Shown here: in pieces, positions 1 through 10,978 of the stretch
Position numbering within the stretch: the first letter of the stretch is position 1
How the letters are laid out: the number at the start of each line of letters is the position of its first letter
Assembly: GCF_947623445.1 (NCBI RefSeq)
Contig: NC_135245.1
Coordinates: 20,095,501-20,159,500, forward strand
From: Clavelina lepadiformis
Lineage: Eukaryota > Chordata > Ascidiacea > Aplousobranchia > Clavelinidae
Direction: 5' to 3'
DNA length: 64,000 nt
Program-made: the position numbers and the translations under genes
Notes under the pieces: generated by a model
Told to the model about the DNA's origin: nothing
Databases searched by the model: none
Seen by the model: the letters and a program-made list of their open reading frames with translations, nothing else

Positions 1-384
1 TTTTTGCATTTAAGTTGGGTATATCAGTATCGCAGATATAAAGTATAAACGATAACAGATAAATAATCCTAATTAAAGCAACTTGGCTTGTTTAAAAAAC
101 ATTTTGCATTTCACTTCAGACCTGCGCTAAGTTGCTCTGGCACGACATCCACCGACATGAAGAATTATGCCGAAAACTGATGAAAATTAACATGACTTTA
201 AATCACAACATAGTAGAGTCTCTATTCATCAATACACACAGTAAATAAAGACCATGGTATAAGTATAGTGTTGGTATTCAGCTAGTTCGCGCGAATCATT
301 TACTGACATTAGTGAACCGGTTGCTAAACTTTTGAGAGTGTACAGAACCAATTGTTGCTGAGTTGTTTCAACAAAAAGAATACG

Positions 385-663
385 TATGGTATGATAATGT
401 TTATCCTCGGACTGAGGAAAGTCTTTGCGCGACTTAAAACCGGCGATGAATCATCATCGCTCGAGCCCCAGTTACCGAGCTATCTTTAGTGCAAGTTACG
501 ATTGTCACACATTTTTTTCTTCGTTTTGCATTTTTTTATAAGGTATTGCGCGAATACATAACTGTCTACCAGGTCCACTGAACAGGAGCAAGTGTCGTGT
601 CGAACACAAGCCACATTTGTTGGGATGCCAGCTCTCTAACCACTTGGCAACCGAGCCGACCGA
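385..663 (-). repeat. tRNA-derived SINE, reverse copy
   Basis: Read on the minus strand, this starts with a tRNA-like head: an A-box-like stretch (TTGCCAAGTGGTTAGAGAGC) and a B-box-like TGTTCGACACG. Next comes a body with CTGTTCAGTGGACCTGG, then an A-rich stretch and a tail with GGTAACTGGGGC and CTTTCCTCAGTCCGA. The same order of parts is seen in plus orientation at 4501-4835, so the two define one dispersed family. Both copies have diverged and no clean target duplication was found. Confidence 0.65.
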
Positions 664-672
664 GGTAAATAA

Positions 673-1957
673 AAAGTGCCCGCCAATCAGTTTTTGCACA
701 AAGCTACGGATCGTCAAATCAAACAACTTATACGGATTGACGAGTTTAATTCGTGCAAAGGCTTTGCTCATTCTAAGGATAAAGATTATGTTACTGTAGG
801 CTACTATTTATAAAAATCCACGTTTTATTCTTCTTGCGGAATTTACTCTGTGTGTATCCTGTCTTTAATTTACCCACAATTCCGCAAAGTTTGTTCTCCT
901 TTCTTCTGACCTTAACCACTCAAACCGCGACGTCATCCGGTTATGTGCTTTCCAAATTCCAAAAAGTTGGAATCGGGAGGTCGAACATTTTGAGAGTAGT
1001 ATAATTCGCTTGTATCCAGTCAATGTATTATTTTGAAAATAAATGAATAACCTTTCCTATAGCAGAGAGGATTTTTTGTGCTATAATTCCGCTTATTTCG
1101 TTGTGGTTAGTTTGAAGTTTGTACCTGAAGAAAATACGGTACGATTGCAATGATGCTGTGATGATATTTTAATATACAGATTGTATACAATATAGAATTT
1201 TCGTTTTTAAGCATCGAATTAGCGAAGCATTGCATTGCGTTACGTAATCGATTACTTCCTGCTTATCGTTTTAAGTCATAAATCATAATATAAATACTGT
1301 GGTTGCCTGTTCTACGTGCATTATGAGTTATTCAATCTTGCTGTTACAATCAACGCTGTGACATGGAGGTTTTTATGCTGTTGCTGTGCCAATGTTCTGT
1401 TAAAATGTAATCGTTCAACCCTATCCTAACCAGGCTCGCGACTTTACTATTTTAACTAGGTGTGGCCGACCCCGCACACACATTTTCAATCGTTAATTAC
1501 TAGAAAAGTGAATTTAGTGTAAATTAAGTATTTCTAAAAGTGACACATTTCTAGAAATTTTCTTGTTACGCCGCGCCCCCGTTGTGCGAAAAACCAGCTG
1601 ACCGCGAGAAGAGAACCCAAGAGAATAGTTAGTCGAGTTATTGGTGCGTAAATGAGTAATACGCTTCAATGCGGAGAGAGAGCAAAATTATGAAAATATC
1701 ACAATATCTCAAAAATTACAAAATCCAACTTTATCAAACAAACATGGACAGATAGCTGAACATTTTTTAGGAAAAGTCACCAAATTTCAAGTTTCTACAG
1801 CAAACAATGCAACTGTACGCGACGTTTTGCTATGACTGTGTGCGGGAGAAGCCAAGCCTAGTTAGAATAGGGTCAAAGAAGGTTCAATATAATCAGTATA
1901 TGCAGTTGTCATTTCCAGCTAATTTGCCAGTGCCAGTGCATTGCCAGCTAATTTGCC
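673..1957. other. intergenic, no gene seen
   Basis: AT-rich sequence without a supportable exon. It contains one copy of a dispersed repeat at about 879-945, listed separately. Short open frames here lack splice context or family resemblance. Confidence 0.5.
879..945 (+). repeat. dispersed repeat R1, copy 1
   Basis: The words CCGCAAAGTTTGTTC and GACGTCATCCGGTTAT recur at 4066-4170, and the second half (ACTCAAA..GTGACGTCA) recurs near 21204 and 25652. Some copies end in TTGTATACTAGACCC. It looks like an old non-autonomous mobile element or its terminus. The family is not identified. Confidence 0.5.
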
Positions 1958-2484
1958 AACCGGGGCCGGGTTAAAGTTGAGCGAAGACTGTCCTCAGTCC
2001 GAAGATGTAATCTTACCATACGCATCGGTATTGCAGAAAGGCTAGCTGAGTTTTTATCAAAAGCTTTGATTTGAGCATTCACTGTCTATGAATATCTGGG
2101 AATGTTGCTATTAAGTCTTGACTAGGCTTCCAAAAACTGGTAGGCTACGAAAACACCCTACTAAAAATATCTGCCATGTCAAAGTGTTACTTTTGAGGCT
2201 AAATTATATAGAAAATAGAGCAAAACAGCAATTCTGCCTCAGAAAAGCAGCATACAAAGTTTCCTGTAGGGATGGTACGAATCCACACTACTCGTTTATG
2301 CAATCACACATTTCTGTCGTTTTATCTTTGTTTGGAGTGGTCGAATAATATTAGGCCTTCAAAAAAAAGTGTTATTAAGAATTTTGCGTCAGACTAGATT
2401 TATAGCATAAACACTGTGATATTGGAAGTTTCATTTTTTCAATTCAACTGCAATTAACAACATTATTACAACAACACGTAGACC

Positions 2485-3441
2485 ATGGCAGCGGTTAGTA
2501 TGGTAAGTACCAAGTAGGTTACCACAACAGCATTGGGACACTTTTACGTAATATTATCATATCAGGATGTATAGATGGAAAAACAGTTGGAATTAGCCAG
2601 CTGGGCTGGTGTTTGTTATGGGAAAATATTTATAACTTTCACTTTATCAGAAAACAAATGACATGTGCGATGTTGATCCTGCCGTTGTTGAGAAAATAAA
2701 AAACTAAGATATAGCAAGACGAAAACCTCCGACGCAATTATTAGTGAGTATGATCACAATGCTCATAAATTTTGAAAATCTGTAAGGCTTCATACACGGT
2801 AAGCTTTCTGCTGCTGTTTCATGTAAAATCTTGATGTGTTTTAGTTAAAATTGATGTTCAAGAAAAGAAAATTGTTATCGATGGAGAGTTTGAGAATATT
2901 TCGGTCGAAGAACTGCAAGAACAACTTCCTGAAAGAATCCCAAGATATCCTTGTTTATTTGATTTAAATATGCTAAACATAAATTCGAAAGCTCAGTAGA
3001 CTTTTCCTTGACCTCTTTAAAAAACATATGTGATCTACAGTTACGTGCAGAAATACGATGACGGTAGAGTATCTTATCCCTTCTGCCTTATTTGCTTCTG
3101 TCCTGAAGGCTGCGAATCTGAAGTAGGCATGCTCTATACAGGCTCAAAGATGAACGTTGTTAGCATGACAGGTGCAACTAAGGTACGCCAAATAATTTCA
3201 TCTGCAGGTTAAACTAAGTGGTCAGTAATAACGGTACCTTGTGCAGATCTATTTGCATTATATATTGTCTCAGAAAAAAATGCTAATTATTATAGTGTGA
3301 AAAAATTAATAAGTAAAAATCACGATGGATATAATAAAAACTAACTAATAAAAGTTACATTCTATTAAGGTTTTTTAAATTCGAGAAAAAGAAATGCTGA
3401 CTAAGGACTGGCTGGAAGAACAGGTCAAATCTTCCCGATAA
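2485..3441 (+). pseudogene. Glia maturation factor, decayed copy
   Basis: Five exons line up with the intact copy at 5329-6284: 2485-2502, 2651-2743, 2845-2944, 3026-3182 and 3370-3441. The exon 4 product contains YSYVQKYDDGRVSYP, the typical GMF/ADF-homology core. Two lesions distinguish it from the sister copy. Exon 2 is one base shorter near 2690 (an A-run), shifting the frame into a stop. In the last exon the start of the VFEIRE motif reads GTT TTT TAA, a nonsense change. Splice sites, including the AT-AC intron, are still intact, so decay looks recent. A sequencing slip could explain the A-run change but not the stop. Confidence 0.8.
2945..3025 (+). other. U12-type AT-AC intron in GMF copy A
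   Basis: The intron starts ATATCCTTGT, has the branch-site-like TTCCTTGAC (about 3003-3011) and ends AAAAAC, with the putative branch A 14 bases before the 3' end. These are the hallmark minor-spliceosome signals. Only this AT-AC choice gives the GMF reading P-R-Y-V-I-Y-S-Y across the joint; no GT-AG pair does. Confidence 0.85.
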
Positions 3442-4065
3442 AACCTTCTCTTTAAGTGAAGTGCAATTACTATTACCACTACTCATTTCTATGCTGTTAA
3501 GTTTTTCCAATCAACTGACAATGTTATAATCAGCAATATTCTATTTACTCCAGAGCCATTTCAATCATTACATATATATGAAAATAATCCTAGATTTCAT
3601 GTCGGCGTATTGTATGCAGTGTTTTTTTTTTATTGTAGATCACTATTACATTCACTTTTTAATACGAAAAGAACAACATATAGAGTATAGACCTTGGCTA
3701 GTGTTGCTACAACTCAATGCAATAGCCATGAGCTTTACAACCAACATAAAAATCCAAATGTTTTTCAATTAACTAACACAGGGCTGACTTAATCCAGAAA
3801 TAAAAAATCACAATTCTGCTACAAAACGTGTTTCACTTCCACAATACACTTTTTATGGCTTTTGCAAAATTAAATGTTCCGCACAGGTTTATAAGATTCA
3901 GTTGTTAATAATGCAATACAATTTTGAACAACAGTCAAACAGTAGTTTAGCAGCATTGTTTTGCAAGGAGTTCTTCATATTAAGTTAGCTTTAATATTTG
4001 AAGGTGTAATTAGATTTACTGCATGCATGGTGTACTCTTATTAAATTATGTGTAATTGCTTCATT

Positions 4066-4170
4066 TCAACCCTCAATTCCGCAAAGTTTGTTCACCTTTC
4101 TTCTGCTTACTAGACCTTAACGACTCAAATTGTGACGTCATCCGGTTGTACACTTGTATACTAGACCCGA
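4066..4170 (+). repeat. dispersed repeat R1, copy 2
   Basis: Begins CAATTCCGCAAAGTTTG and ends CTTGTATACTAGACCC, matching the copy at 879-945 over its first two thirds and the copy at 25652-25712 over its last third. It sits at the right edge of GMF duplication unit A. Confidence 0.5.
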
Positions 4171-4500
4171 TATTACTCAATTCATTTTAAGTACGGATAA
4201 AATGCAAAAGAATTAACAACATTGGACGTGTACATATTATGTGTGTGCTAAACATCGGCCTATACAAAAAACATGCAAAAGTACATATTTGCTGCTGCAA
4301 TTTTTCACAGACCGCAGCATATCCATAAAACACGATTAGGTTCTACAAAACTATAGGCCTATGCAGGTTTAAGCTTCCGGCTATAGTGCTAGACTATGTA
4401 TGAAAGAAAGAAACCGCAATCTGCTACCAAATTTCACTCCACAGATAGACTAATAGTTTGGGATAAGCGAAATATTAAGCTTCGCCCACCACTTACCATT

Positions 4501-4835
4501 CAGTCGGCTCGGTAGCCGAGTGATTCGAAAGCTGGCCTCACAATAAACGCCACCCAGATTCTGTGTTCGATACCCAGTTGCTCCATATCGTTGTATTGCC
4601 TTCATATGCCTTTGGGCAAGGCATTAAAGACACTTGCACGTTCACGTCCTGTTCAGTGGACCTGGTTAAATTCGTGCATTACTATATAGAAAATCAAAAA
4701 CAAACAAAATAAAAATGTTGTGGCAGTCGGAACTTGCAGAAAGGTTAGCTAACTCGGTAACCGGGGCCGGGTTATAGTTGAGCGAAAACTTTCCTCAGTG
4801 CGAAGATATTATCTTACTGTACGCATCGGTATTGC
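4501..4835 (+). repeat. tRNA-derived SINE, forward copy
   Basis: tRNA-like head with A-box-like GGTAGCCGAGTGATTCGAAA and B-box-like GTTCGATACCC, then GGGCAAGGCATTAAAGACAC, CTGTTCAGTGGACCTGG, an A-rich stretch, and a tail (GGTAACCGGGGCCGGG...CTTTCCTCAG). The tail overlaps the left edge of GMF duplication unit B. Confidence 0.7.
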
Positions 4836-5328
4836 AGATAGGCTAGCTGAGTTTTTATCAAAAGCTTTGATTTGAGTATTCACTGTCTAACTGTTCTAGC
4901 CGAATGACTTTGCAGTTTCACATTACTGTCTATAAATATCTGGGAATGTTGCTATCAAGTCCTGACTAGGCTTCCACAAACTGGTAGGCTACGGAAACAC
5001 CCTACTAAAAATATCTGCCATGTCAAAGTGTTACTTTCGAGGCTAAATAATATAGAAAATAGAGCAAAACAGCAATTCTTCCTCAGAAAAGCAGCATACA
5101 AAGTTTCCAGTAGGGATGGTACGAATCCACACTACTCGTATATGCAATCACACATTTCTGTCGTTTTATCTTTGTTTGGAGTGGTCAAATAATATTAGGC
5201 CTTCAAAAAAAAGTATTATTAAGCATTTTATGTCAGACTAGATTTATAGCATAAACACTGTGATATTGGAAGTTTCATTTATTCAATTCAACTGCAATTA
5301 ACAACATTATTACAACAGCAAGTAGACC

Positions 5329-6284
5329 ATGGCAGCAGTTAGTATGGTAAGTACCAAGTAGGTTACCACAACAGCATTGGGACACTTTTACGTAATATTA
5401 TCATATCAGGATGTATAGATGGAAAAACAGCTGGAATTAGTCAGCTGGGCTGGTACTTGTTATGGGAATAGATTTATAACTTTCACTTCTTCAGGAAACA
5501 AATAACATGTGTGATGTTGATCCTGCCGTTGCTGAGAAAATGAAGAAACTAAGATTTAGCAAGAAGAAAACCTCTGCCGCAATTATTGGTGACTAGAGTA
5601 TGATCACAATGCTCATAAATTTTGAAAATCTTTAAGGCTTCATACACGGCAAGCTTTTTACTGCTATTTCATGTAAAATCTTGATGTGTTTTAGTTAAAA
5701 TTGATGTTAAAGAAAAGAGAATTGTGATCGACGAAGAATTGGAGGATATTTCAATTGAAGAACTCCAAGAAGAACTTCCTGAAAGAAACCCAAGATATCC
5801 TTGCTTATTTTGACTGAAATATGCTAAACATAAAGAACATTGACCAAACTTTAATCGAAAGTCAGTAGACTTTTCCTTGACCTTTTTAAATTACATATGT
5901 GATGTACAGTTACGAGCAGAAATATGATGATGGCAGAGTAACTTATCCACTTTGCCTTATTTATTTCTGTCCTGAAGGCTGCAAATCTGAAGTAAGCATG
6001 CTCTACGCCGGATCAAAAATGAGCGTTGTTAACATCTCAGGTGCAACTAAGGTACGTCAATTAATCTCATTTGCAGATTAAACTAAGTGGTCACTAATAA
6101 CGATACCTTGTGCAGATCCATTTGCATTGTATCAGGAAACAGAAAATAAAATGTTAATTATTATAGAGTGAAAAACTTACCAAGTAACTAATAAAAGTTT
6201 CACTCCATTAAGGTTTTCGAAATTCGAGAAAAAGAAATGCTGACTGAAGACTGGCTGCAAGAAAAGGTCAAATTTTTCCGATAA
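5329..6284 (+). CDS. GMF: Glia maturation factor (ADF-homology protein)
   Basis: Exons 5329-5346, 5495-5588, 5695-5794, 5895-6051 and 6213-6284 join in frame to a 146-residue protein, close to the roughly 142 residues of vertebrate GMF-beta/gamma. Recognisable blocks are CDVDP near the N-terminus, KLRFSKKKT, IEELQEELPERNPRY, YSYEQKYDDGRVTYPLC, MLYAGSK and a terminal TEDWLQEK. GMF proteins are cytosolic ADF/cofilin-fold proteins that bind Arp2/3 and promote debranching of actin networks; that role is family knowledge. The start is the first ATG, in a six-codon exon with ACC before it. The third intron is AT-AC (U12) type. It is the intact member of a tandem pair; its sister at 2485-3441 is disabled. 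Confidence 0.9.
5795..5894 (+). other. U12-type AT-AC intron in GMF copy B
   Basis: Donor ATATCCTTGC, branch-like TTCCTTGAC at 5873-5881, acceptor TTAC with the putative branch A (5880) 14 bases upstream of the end. Exon joining gives P-R-Y-V-M-Y-S-Y, the expected GMF sequence. It matches the copy A intron in all three signals although the middle has diverged. Confidence 0.88.
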
Positions 6285-6935
6285 ACCCTTTTTAAGTGAA
6301 GTGCAATTACTATTACCGCTACTCATTTCTATGCTTTTAAGTTTTCCCATACAATTGACCATGTGATGATCAGCAATATTCCATTTATTCCAGAGCCATT
6401 TCAATCATTACATATATATGAAAATAATCCTGATGTTCTGAGCAGTTTTTAGATTTCATGTCATCGTATTGTATGCAGTTTTTTTTTTTATTGTAGATCA
6501 CTATTACATTCACTTTTTAATACGAAAAGAACAACATATAGAGTATAGACCTTGGCTAGTGTTGCTACAACTCAATGCAATAGCCATGAGCTTTACAACC
6601 AACATAAAAATCCAAATGTTTTTCAATTAACTAACACAGGGCTGACTTAATCCAGAAATAAAAAATCACAATTCTGCTACAAAACGTGTTTCACTTCCAC
6701 AATACACTTTTTATGGCTTTTGCAAAATTGAATGTTCCGCACAGGTTTATAAGATTCAGTTGTTAATAAATAATAATGCAATACAATTTTAAACAACAGT
6801 CAAACAGTAGTTTAGCAGCATTGTTTTGCAAGGAGTTCTTCAAATTAAGTTAGCTTTAATATTTGAAGGTGTAATTAGATTTACTGCATGCATGGTGTAC
6901 TCTTATTAAATTAGGTGTAATTGCTTCATCTCAAC

Positions 6936-7961
6936 GCTACAAGTCAGTTAAAAATAACATATATTCCAGTTACATTGACCAACACACAAAGCAAACAACA
7001 ACAACACACACAAGTTTTCAATTTACTGCATCTCCATTTACAGATTGCTTCAATGGAAATTTATTGGTAGATTACGAGACGTTGAAGTGATTGAGCCACA
7101 GTGCGTCATCCAGTGGTAGCCTCTTAAGTCACTTCTTAGTAAGTTACCAAGACATAGATCATCCTAAAAATGAACAGTTTAGAACTCATAAGTTGATTTT
7201 GATCAAAGGAAGCCATAACTACATTGCCAGAAAACCACTCAAATGCTTTCCTAATAATTGTGCCCATAACAAGTATATAATGCACACCTCTGAGCAGGAT
7301 TAAGATAGTGGGCAGTCATTTACTTTAATAGCATCTACGATGCATAACTTTCTTCTTTCAGTGTAAAGGAACATTATTGTCCAACTTTGCATGCAATTAG
7401 TCTATGTTTGTTAAATTAAAGCAAGCACAAAATATGTTGACCTAATATATTTAAAAAAACATTCTGTGAGGAATGGACCATCATCATTATCATGACTATC
7501 ATGTATCACCATACATAGCTATCTAAATTCCATATTGGTACAAATCCAGAAAGTCAGAATTATGTTGGTGCATAGCTTTTGCTTAAACAATCCAAATCAG
7601 AACTATAGTTGAATACTGTCTCATCATAATCAAATCTTTGTCTTCAAATTCTAGATATTTGTTTGCATAAACAGTTTGTTATGTCAACCAATCAACTCAC
7701 TCAAACCAATCTACATCGTCTGCATTTTGTTCCGAATTTCATGGCAACTATGGCATTAATACTATTGGGGACCTAACAAATAATGAATAGTTTTTTTTTC
7801 AGTCCAAACGAAATTACCAATTTCCACACAATTCTTTGAAACATAAGCTCAGTATCACCACAACAGAGCCAGATGACATCAACTGGAATCGCAGACAAGC
7901 TAATTTCATCAACCAATGACACCTGGCAACAATTAAAAAATAGACAAAGCGCAGTTTTCAC
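6936..7961. other. intergenic or CNIH 3' region, no exon assigned
   Basis: No convincing exon was found on either strand. The short last exon of the cornichon gene (family ending roughly MIYxLVS) should lie here on the minus strand but could not be recognised. Confidence 0.4.
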
Positions 7962-8774
7962 CTGTACAGGTAGTAGAAGAAGGAGATGAGATAAAAAGCA
8001 AGCTTGAACCATCCTTCTTTCATGCAATAGGAGAGCATATCAGCGTTCATTATTGTGGTCGGGTCGTATAAGCCGGGTCCACTCATGACGGGCCGTTTGC
8101 TGTATCTGCGTGAAATTATTGGCAGGTGCTTGAATGGGGTCAATAATTTTTGTTACCGATAACAGCGACATCACTAAAGTTGAAAATTACAAATTTACTG
8201 TAATGGATGTGGAGTTGAAAATATGTATATCACCTGTAAATATTGTACAAAATCAATGGCAGATTGAGAAAGACAGTTAACCATTCAAATGCAGAAATAA
8301 AAAGCAAGTTGTAAAAAAGATGAATTCCGTATTCAGGCAAAACAAGCTAAAAAAGCACAAAAATGAAACAATAAGTAAAGCTTAGCCTAACTTCAGTTAT
8401 CAGGCTAAACACATAACACCCAATTTACCTTTGTGCAAAACGAATAAATCTAACATTAACAAGCTACAATGTAATCATCGAACATTGTTAGAACTCACAG
8501 GATTCAAACTGTTGCATTGGTCAATTGGATTCTTGTAGTCAGTTTTCAACTCATCAAATGCAATTATCTACAATAAAATACCCAGTAATACCGTAAGCGC
8601 AGTGTCATAGATACCAATAACCATGAAAACAAGCATTTTCATCAAAATATCCAACTGTTATCAACAAACAAGATAAGCTTTTTTCAAACTAACCTGCCAG
8701 ATGGCGAAAAAGATGAGAAATGCCGTGAGCACAAGTGCAACGATGTAGCAAAATGCAGCAAATGTAAAAGCCAT
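7962..8774 (-). CDS. CNIH: Cornichon (CNIH) cargo receptor, incomplete
   Basis: Minus-strand exons 8774-8694 (27 codons, starting [19 protein letters not shown]), 8567-8499 ([19 protein letters not shown]...) and 8105-7962 ([19 protein letters not shown] ... FYYLY) match animal cornichon 1/4 nearly residue for residue. Cornichons are ER-Golgi membrane proteins that act as COPII cargo receptors, for example for TGF-alpha-like ligands. The start is the family's conserved MAFTF. Oddity: the family exon with the middle transmembrane segments (roughly LVLPEY...LLxYHxWR) is absent from the 393-base gap between the last two exons. Direct joining would also break frame, since exon 2 ends in phase 0 and the next exon needs two leading bases. 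The terminal exon is unplaced. The gene is either damaged or an assembly deletion is present. Confidence 0.8.
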
Positions 8775-9564
8775 CTCACGTGGTTAACAAATATCAACAG
8801 TAATATATACAAAAACTATTACAGCTGTCAGACCAAGTTGACTATTCTAAGTGAAAAGCGAACGCACGCACATTAGTACCATAAAGCTAAAATGTCAAAA
8901 CTTTTAAAAGAAAGTCTATGTTTACAGAAAGATTCTCAATGAAAAATTGGGTGTGTCGAGGCAAACATTTTTGGTCTACTTCACTTCTGCACATCAATAT
9001 GAAGATCAGAAAGGGAAGGACTGAATGAGCCATGATGTAACAGTCCCTAAATACTTTACACCAATTTGGACGCATATTCATGAACTATACCCAAAAGTTT
9101 ACGGTGTGTATAGGCCAGACTGCAGAGTATCGCAGTTTTCGCCAAGATTTTGGCGATGCAGAAGCAAAATTCTGGTACACGGGTTTGCACCGAAACTTGT
9201 GGTACGTCGGTCGTTTGTGTTAGGCCAGGAGCAGCCTTTTACAATAGAAAATGGAAAAGAAGTGTTTCATAAAGAGATTGCTCTACTCCAGTTATGCTAA
9301 GTCGTTTGTACAAAACATCTCGGGTGTACTTGCTACATGGTGTGGTAGTAAACTAGGCTAGCTCAATTCACAATTATATATATATGGCTATACGAAATGG
9401 AGAGTCTATTTTTACAACAAGTCTTTGGCAGAAGTGTCTCGAGTCACGTCAAGATTTCTGTCTGTCAAGGTGTGTCATCCATGCCTACCGGTGTGCGATA
9501 TCGTTTCAACCAAAAAGTCTTTGTTGTCTATCTGTCATACTTTGCGGTCTGGAAGCTCATTACC
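8775..9564. other. intergenic, no gene seen
   Basis: Upstream flank of the cornichon gene. A 91-codon plus-strand open frame at 9025-9300 has no recognisable motif and is not called as a gene. Confidence 0.4.
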
Positions 9565-9572
9565 CTCCAGGC

Positions 9573-10077
9573 CAGGGGTGGCCAAACTGCGGCTCTCGAG
9601 CCGCATGCGGCTCTTTGAGCCTTTGATTGCGGCTCTTTAATGAATTAGCATTGTTGAATTAGACATGCATTTTCCCAGTCTAAAAGAGATGTTTGATCAG
9701 ATTATGAAACAATGCGTTCTATCACACGTAGTAACAACGGACTCATTGTTAGTAATAATCAAATTACACTCCAAAAAGTACATTATTGTACAGAAGTGTG
9801 CTAACTTGTACACTGTAGTTAAGTAAAGTGTTAGATTGAAGGTGTACGTCACGGCTGACCTAGTTTTAAGTCTTGGTTACGGTTATACTAATAATTGCAA
9901 AAAGAGTTGGTGAAGCCCAGGTGGAGACTCATAGTATCACCACGCAGCAATAATATTTATCAATAGCTTCGTTGTGAGTGAATAAATTTGTGTTTTTTAT
10001 TGTGTTTGATTGTGGCTCTTTTAAAACTGGAATTTGTTATATGCGGCTCGAGCATGAAGCAGGTCTGGCCACCCCTG
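9573..10077. mobile_element. non-autonomous hAT transposon (505 bp)
   Basis: Ends CAGGGGTGGCCA and TGGCCACCCCTG form an inverted repeat and are flanked on both sides by CTCCAGGC (9565-9572 and 10078-10085), a perfect 8-bp target duplication as made by hAT transposases. GCGGCTC words recur inside both ends. No transposase coding is seen. The perfect duplication suggests a fairly young insertion. Confidence 0.9.
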
Positions 10078-10676
10078 CTCCAGGCCCTTACCAGCCAGTC
10101 TGCAGGGCTGGACAGGGGCACACTCACATGCGGTTTTTATGACATTCAGTAGGGTAGGCCAGTCTAGGGTTACAATACGTCCGGAATTTCGGTGTGGAAA
10201 TCTGTGTCCGGGAATAATTCTAAAAAGTGCTCTAATGTCCGGAATTCTAGCATCTAGTAAGTTGTGTTTACCTTGAAATAATGTTCTCGTGTTGTGAAAA
10301 CGAAAAATTCAACTTTTTATGGACTTCTGGGTTCCTTCCAGGTTCCAGGCCTACCGGCTGAAAGGCCTCGCCCTAGCGCTCGTCTAGCCTAGTCCGCTAG
10401 CCAATATGCAAAAACACCTAGTAAGCGAAATTTTGACAAAAATTGCTAACCAAATTTTTATTTTTGGATATTTTTAAATGAAATTTCGTGTGCAACATTT
10501 GCAACCCTTACTCTGTATACATTTCAAATTTCTACCTACAAAATATCCTTCTTTTTCATTAAGACAAACTTATTGTAGTCGAAAAAAGTTAAGCTAAATT
10601 TCTCGCTGAGGTAAGAAATTGAGAAATTGGTCCCTGCACAAATCTTTTAATTTTTGGCGAATAATAGAAGCTAGAG

Positions 10677-10970
10677 CAGTGATTCCCAAACTGTAAGCCG
10701 CCACAGTTTCTCAGGTGTGCCGCAAATTTTGGAAAAGAACTGTATAAATATTTAAAATAAGGAATCCAGACAAGCATATGCGACTTAAAAGCGCTTTAAC
10801 TGCTTCAATAGCTGATAAATAACCACATGTCCATCCAATAAGCACATCCATCGCATTCACACGCGAAAATAAATTTTTTTAAAGCAACTTTTCTTCTCTT
10901 GTAAGTGTGCCGCAAGCGGTTTTATAATTTTTCTAGTGTGCCACAAGCTGAAAAAGTTTGGGAACCACCG
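10677..10970. mobile_element. non-autonomous hAT-like MITE (294 bp)
   Basis: Begins CAGTGATTCCCAAACTGT and ends AAGTTTGGGAACCACCG, an imperfect terminal inverted repeat of the CAGTGGTTCCCAAAC type, with internal GTGCCGCAA repeats near both ends. The flanks AGCTAGAG and ATCCAGAG match at 6 of 8 positions, compatible with an old 8-bp target duplication. Confidence 0.75.
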
Positions 10971-10978
10971 ATCCAGAG

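Larger units (their letters stand above)
1958..4063 (+). repeat. tandem duplication unit, copy A (holds decayed GMF)
   Basis: This stretch is repeated with high similarity at 4759-6935, including introns and 3' flank, so it is a segmental duplication and not retroposition. The left edge of both copies falls inside the SINE-tail sequence (AACCGGGGCCGGGTTA). Similarity stops on the right just after TGTAATTGCTTCAT. Copy A is followed by an R1 repeat that copy B lacks. Confidence 0.85.
4759..6935 (+). repeat. tandem duplication unit, copy B (holds intact GMF)
   Basis: Second copy of the unit at 1958-4063, head to tail with it and separated by about 700 bases containing R1 and SINE sequence. Compared with copy A it has small indels in introns and 3' flank but the same exon plan. 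Confidence 0.85.

Noticed and set aside
600-672. Genuine tRNA gene
   Set aside because: A- and B-box-like words are present but the cloverleaf does not close, and the same composite recurs at 4501 with a SINE body and tail.
7240-7280. Candidate last exon of cornichon on the minus strand
   Set aside because: An acceptor followed by a short frame to a stop exists, but the encoded residues do not resemble the conserved cornichon C-terminus.
9025-9300. 91-codon plus-strand open frame
   Set aside because: No recognised motif, no splice context, lies between CNIH and a transposon; length is within chance expectation.
9384-9640. Three overlapping plus-strand open frames
   Set aside because: They run into the hAT element at 9573 and overlap in all frames, typical of chance openings in a locally GC-richer patch.
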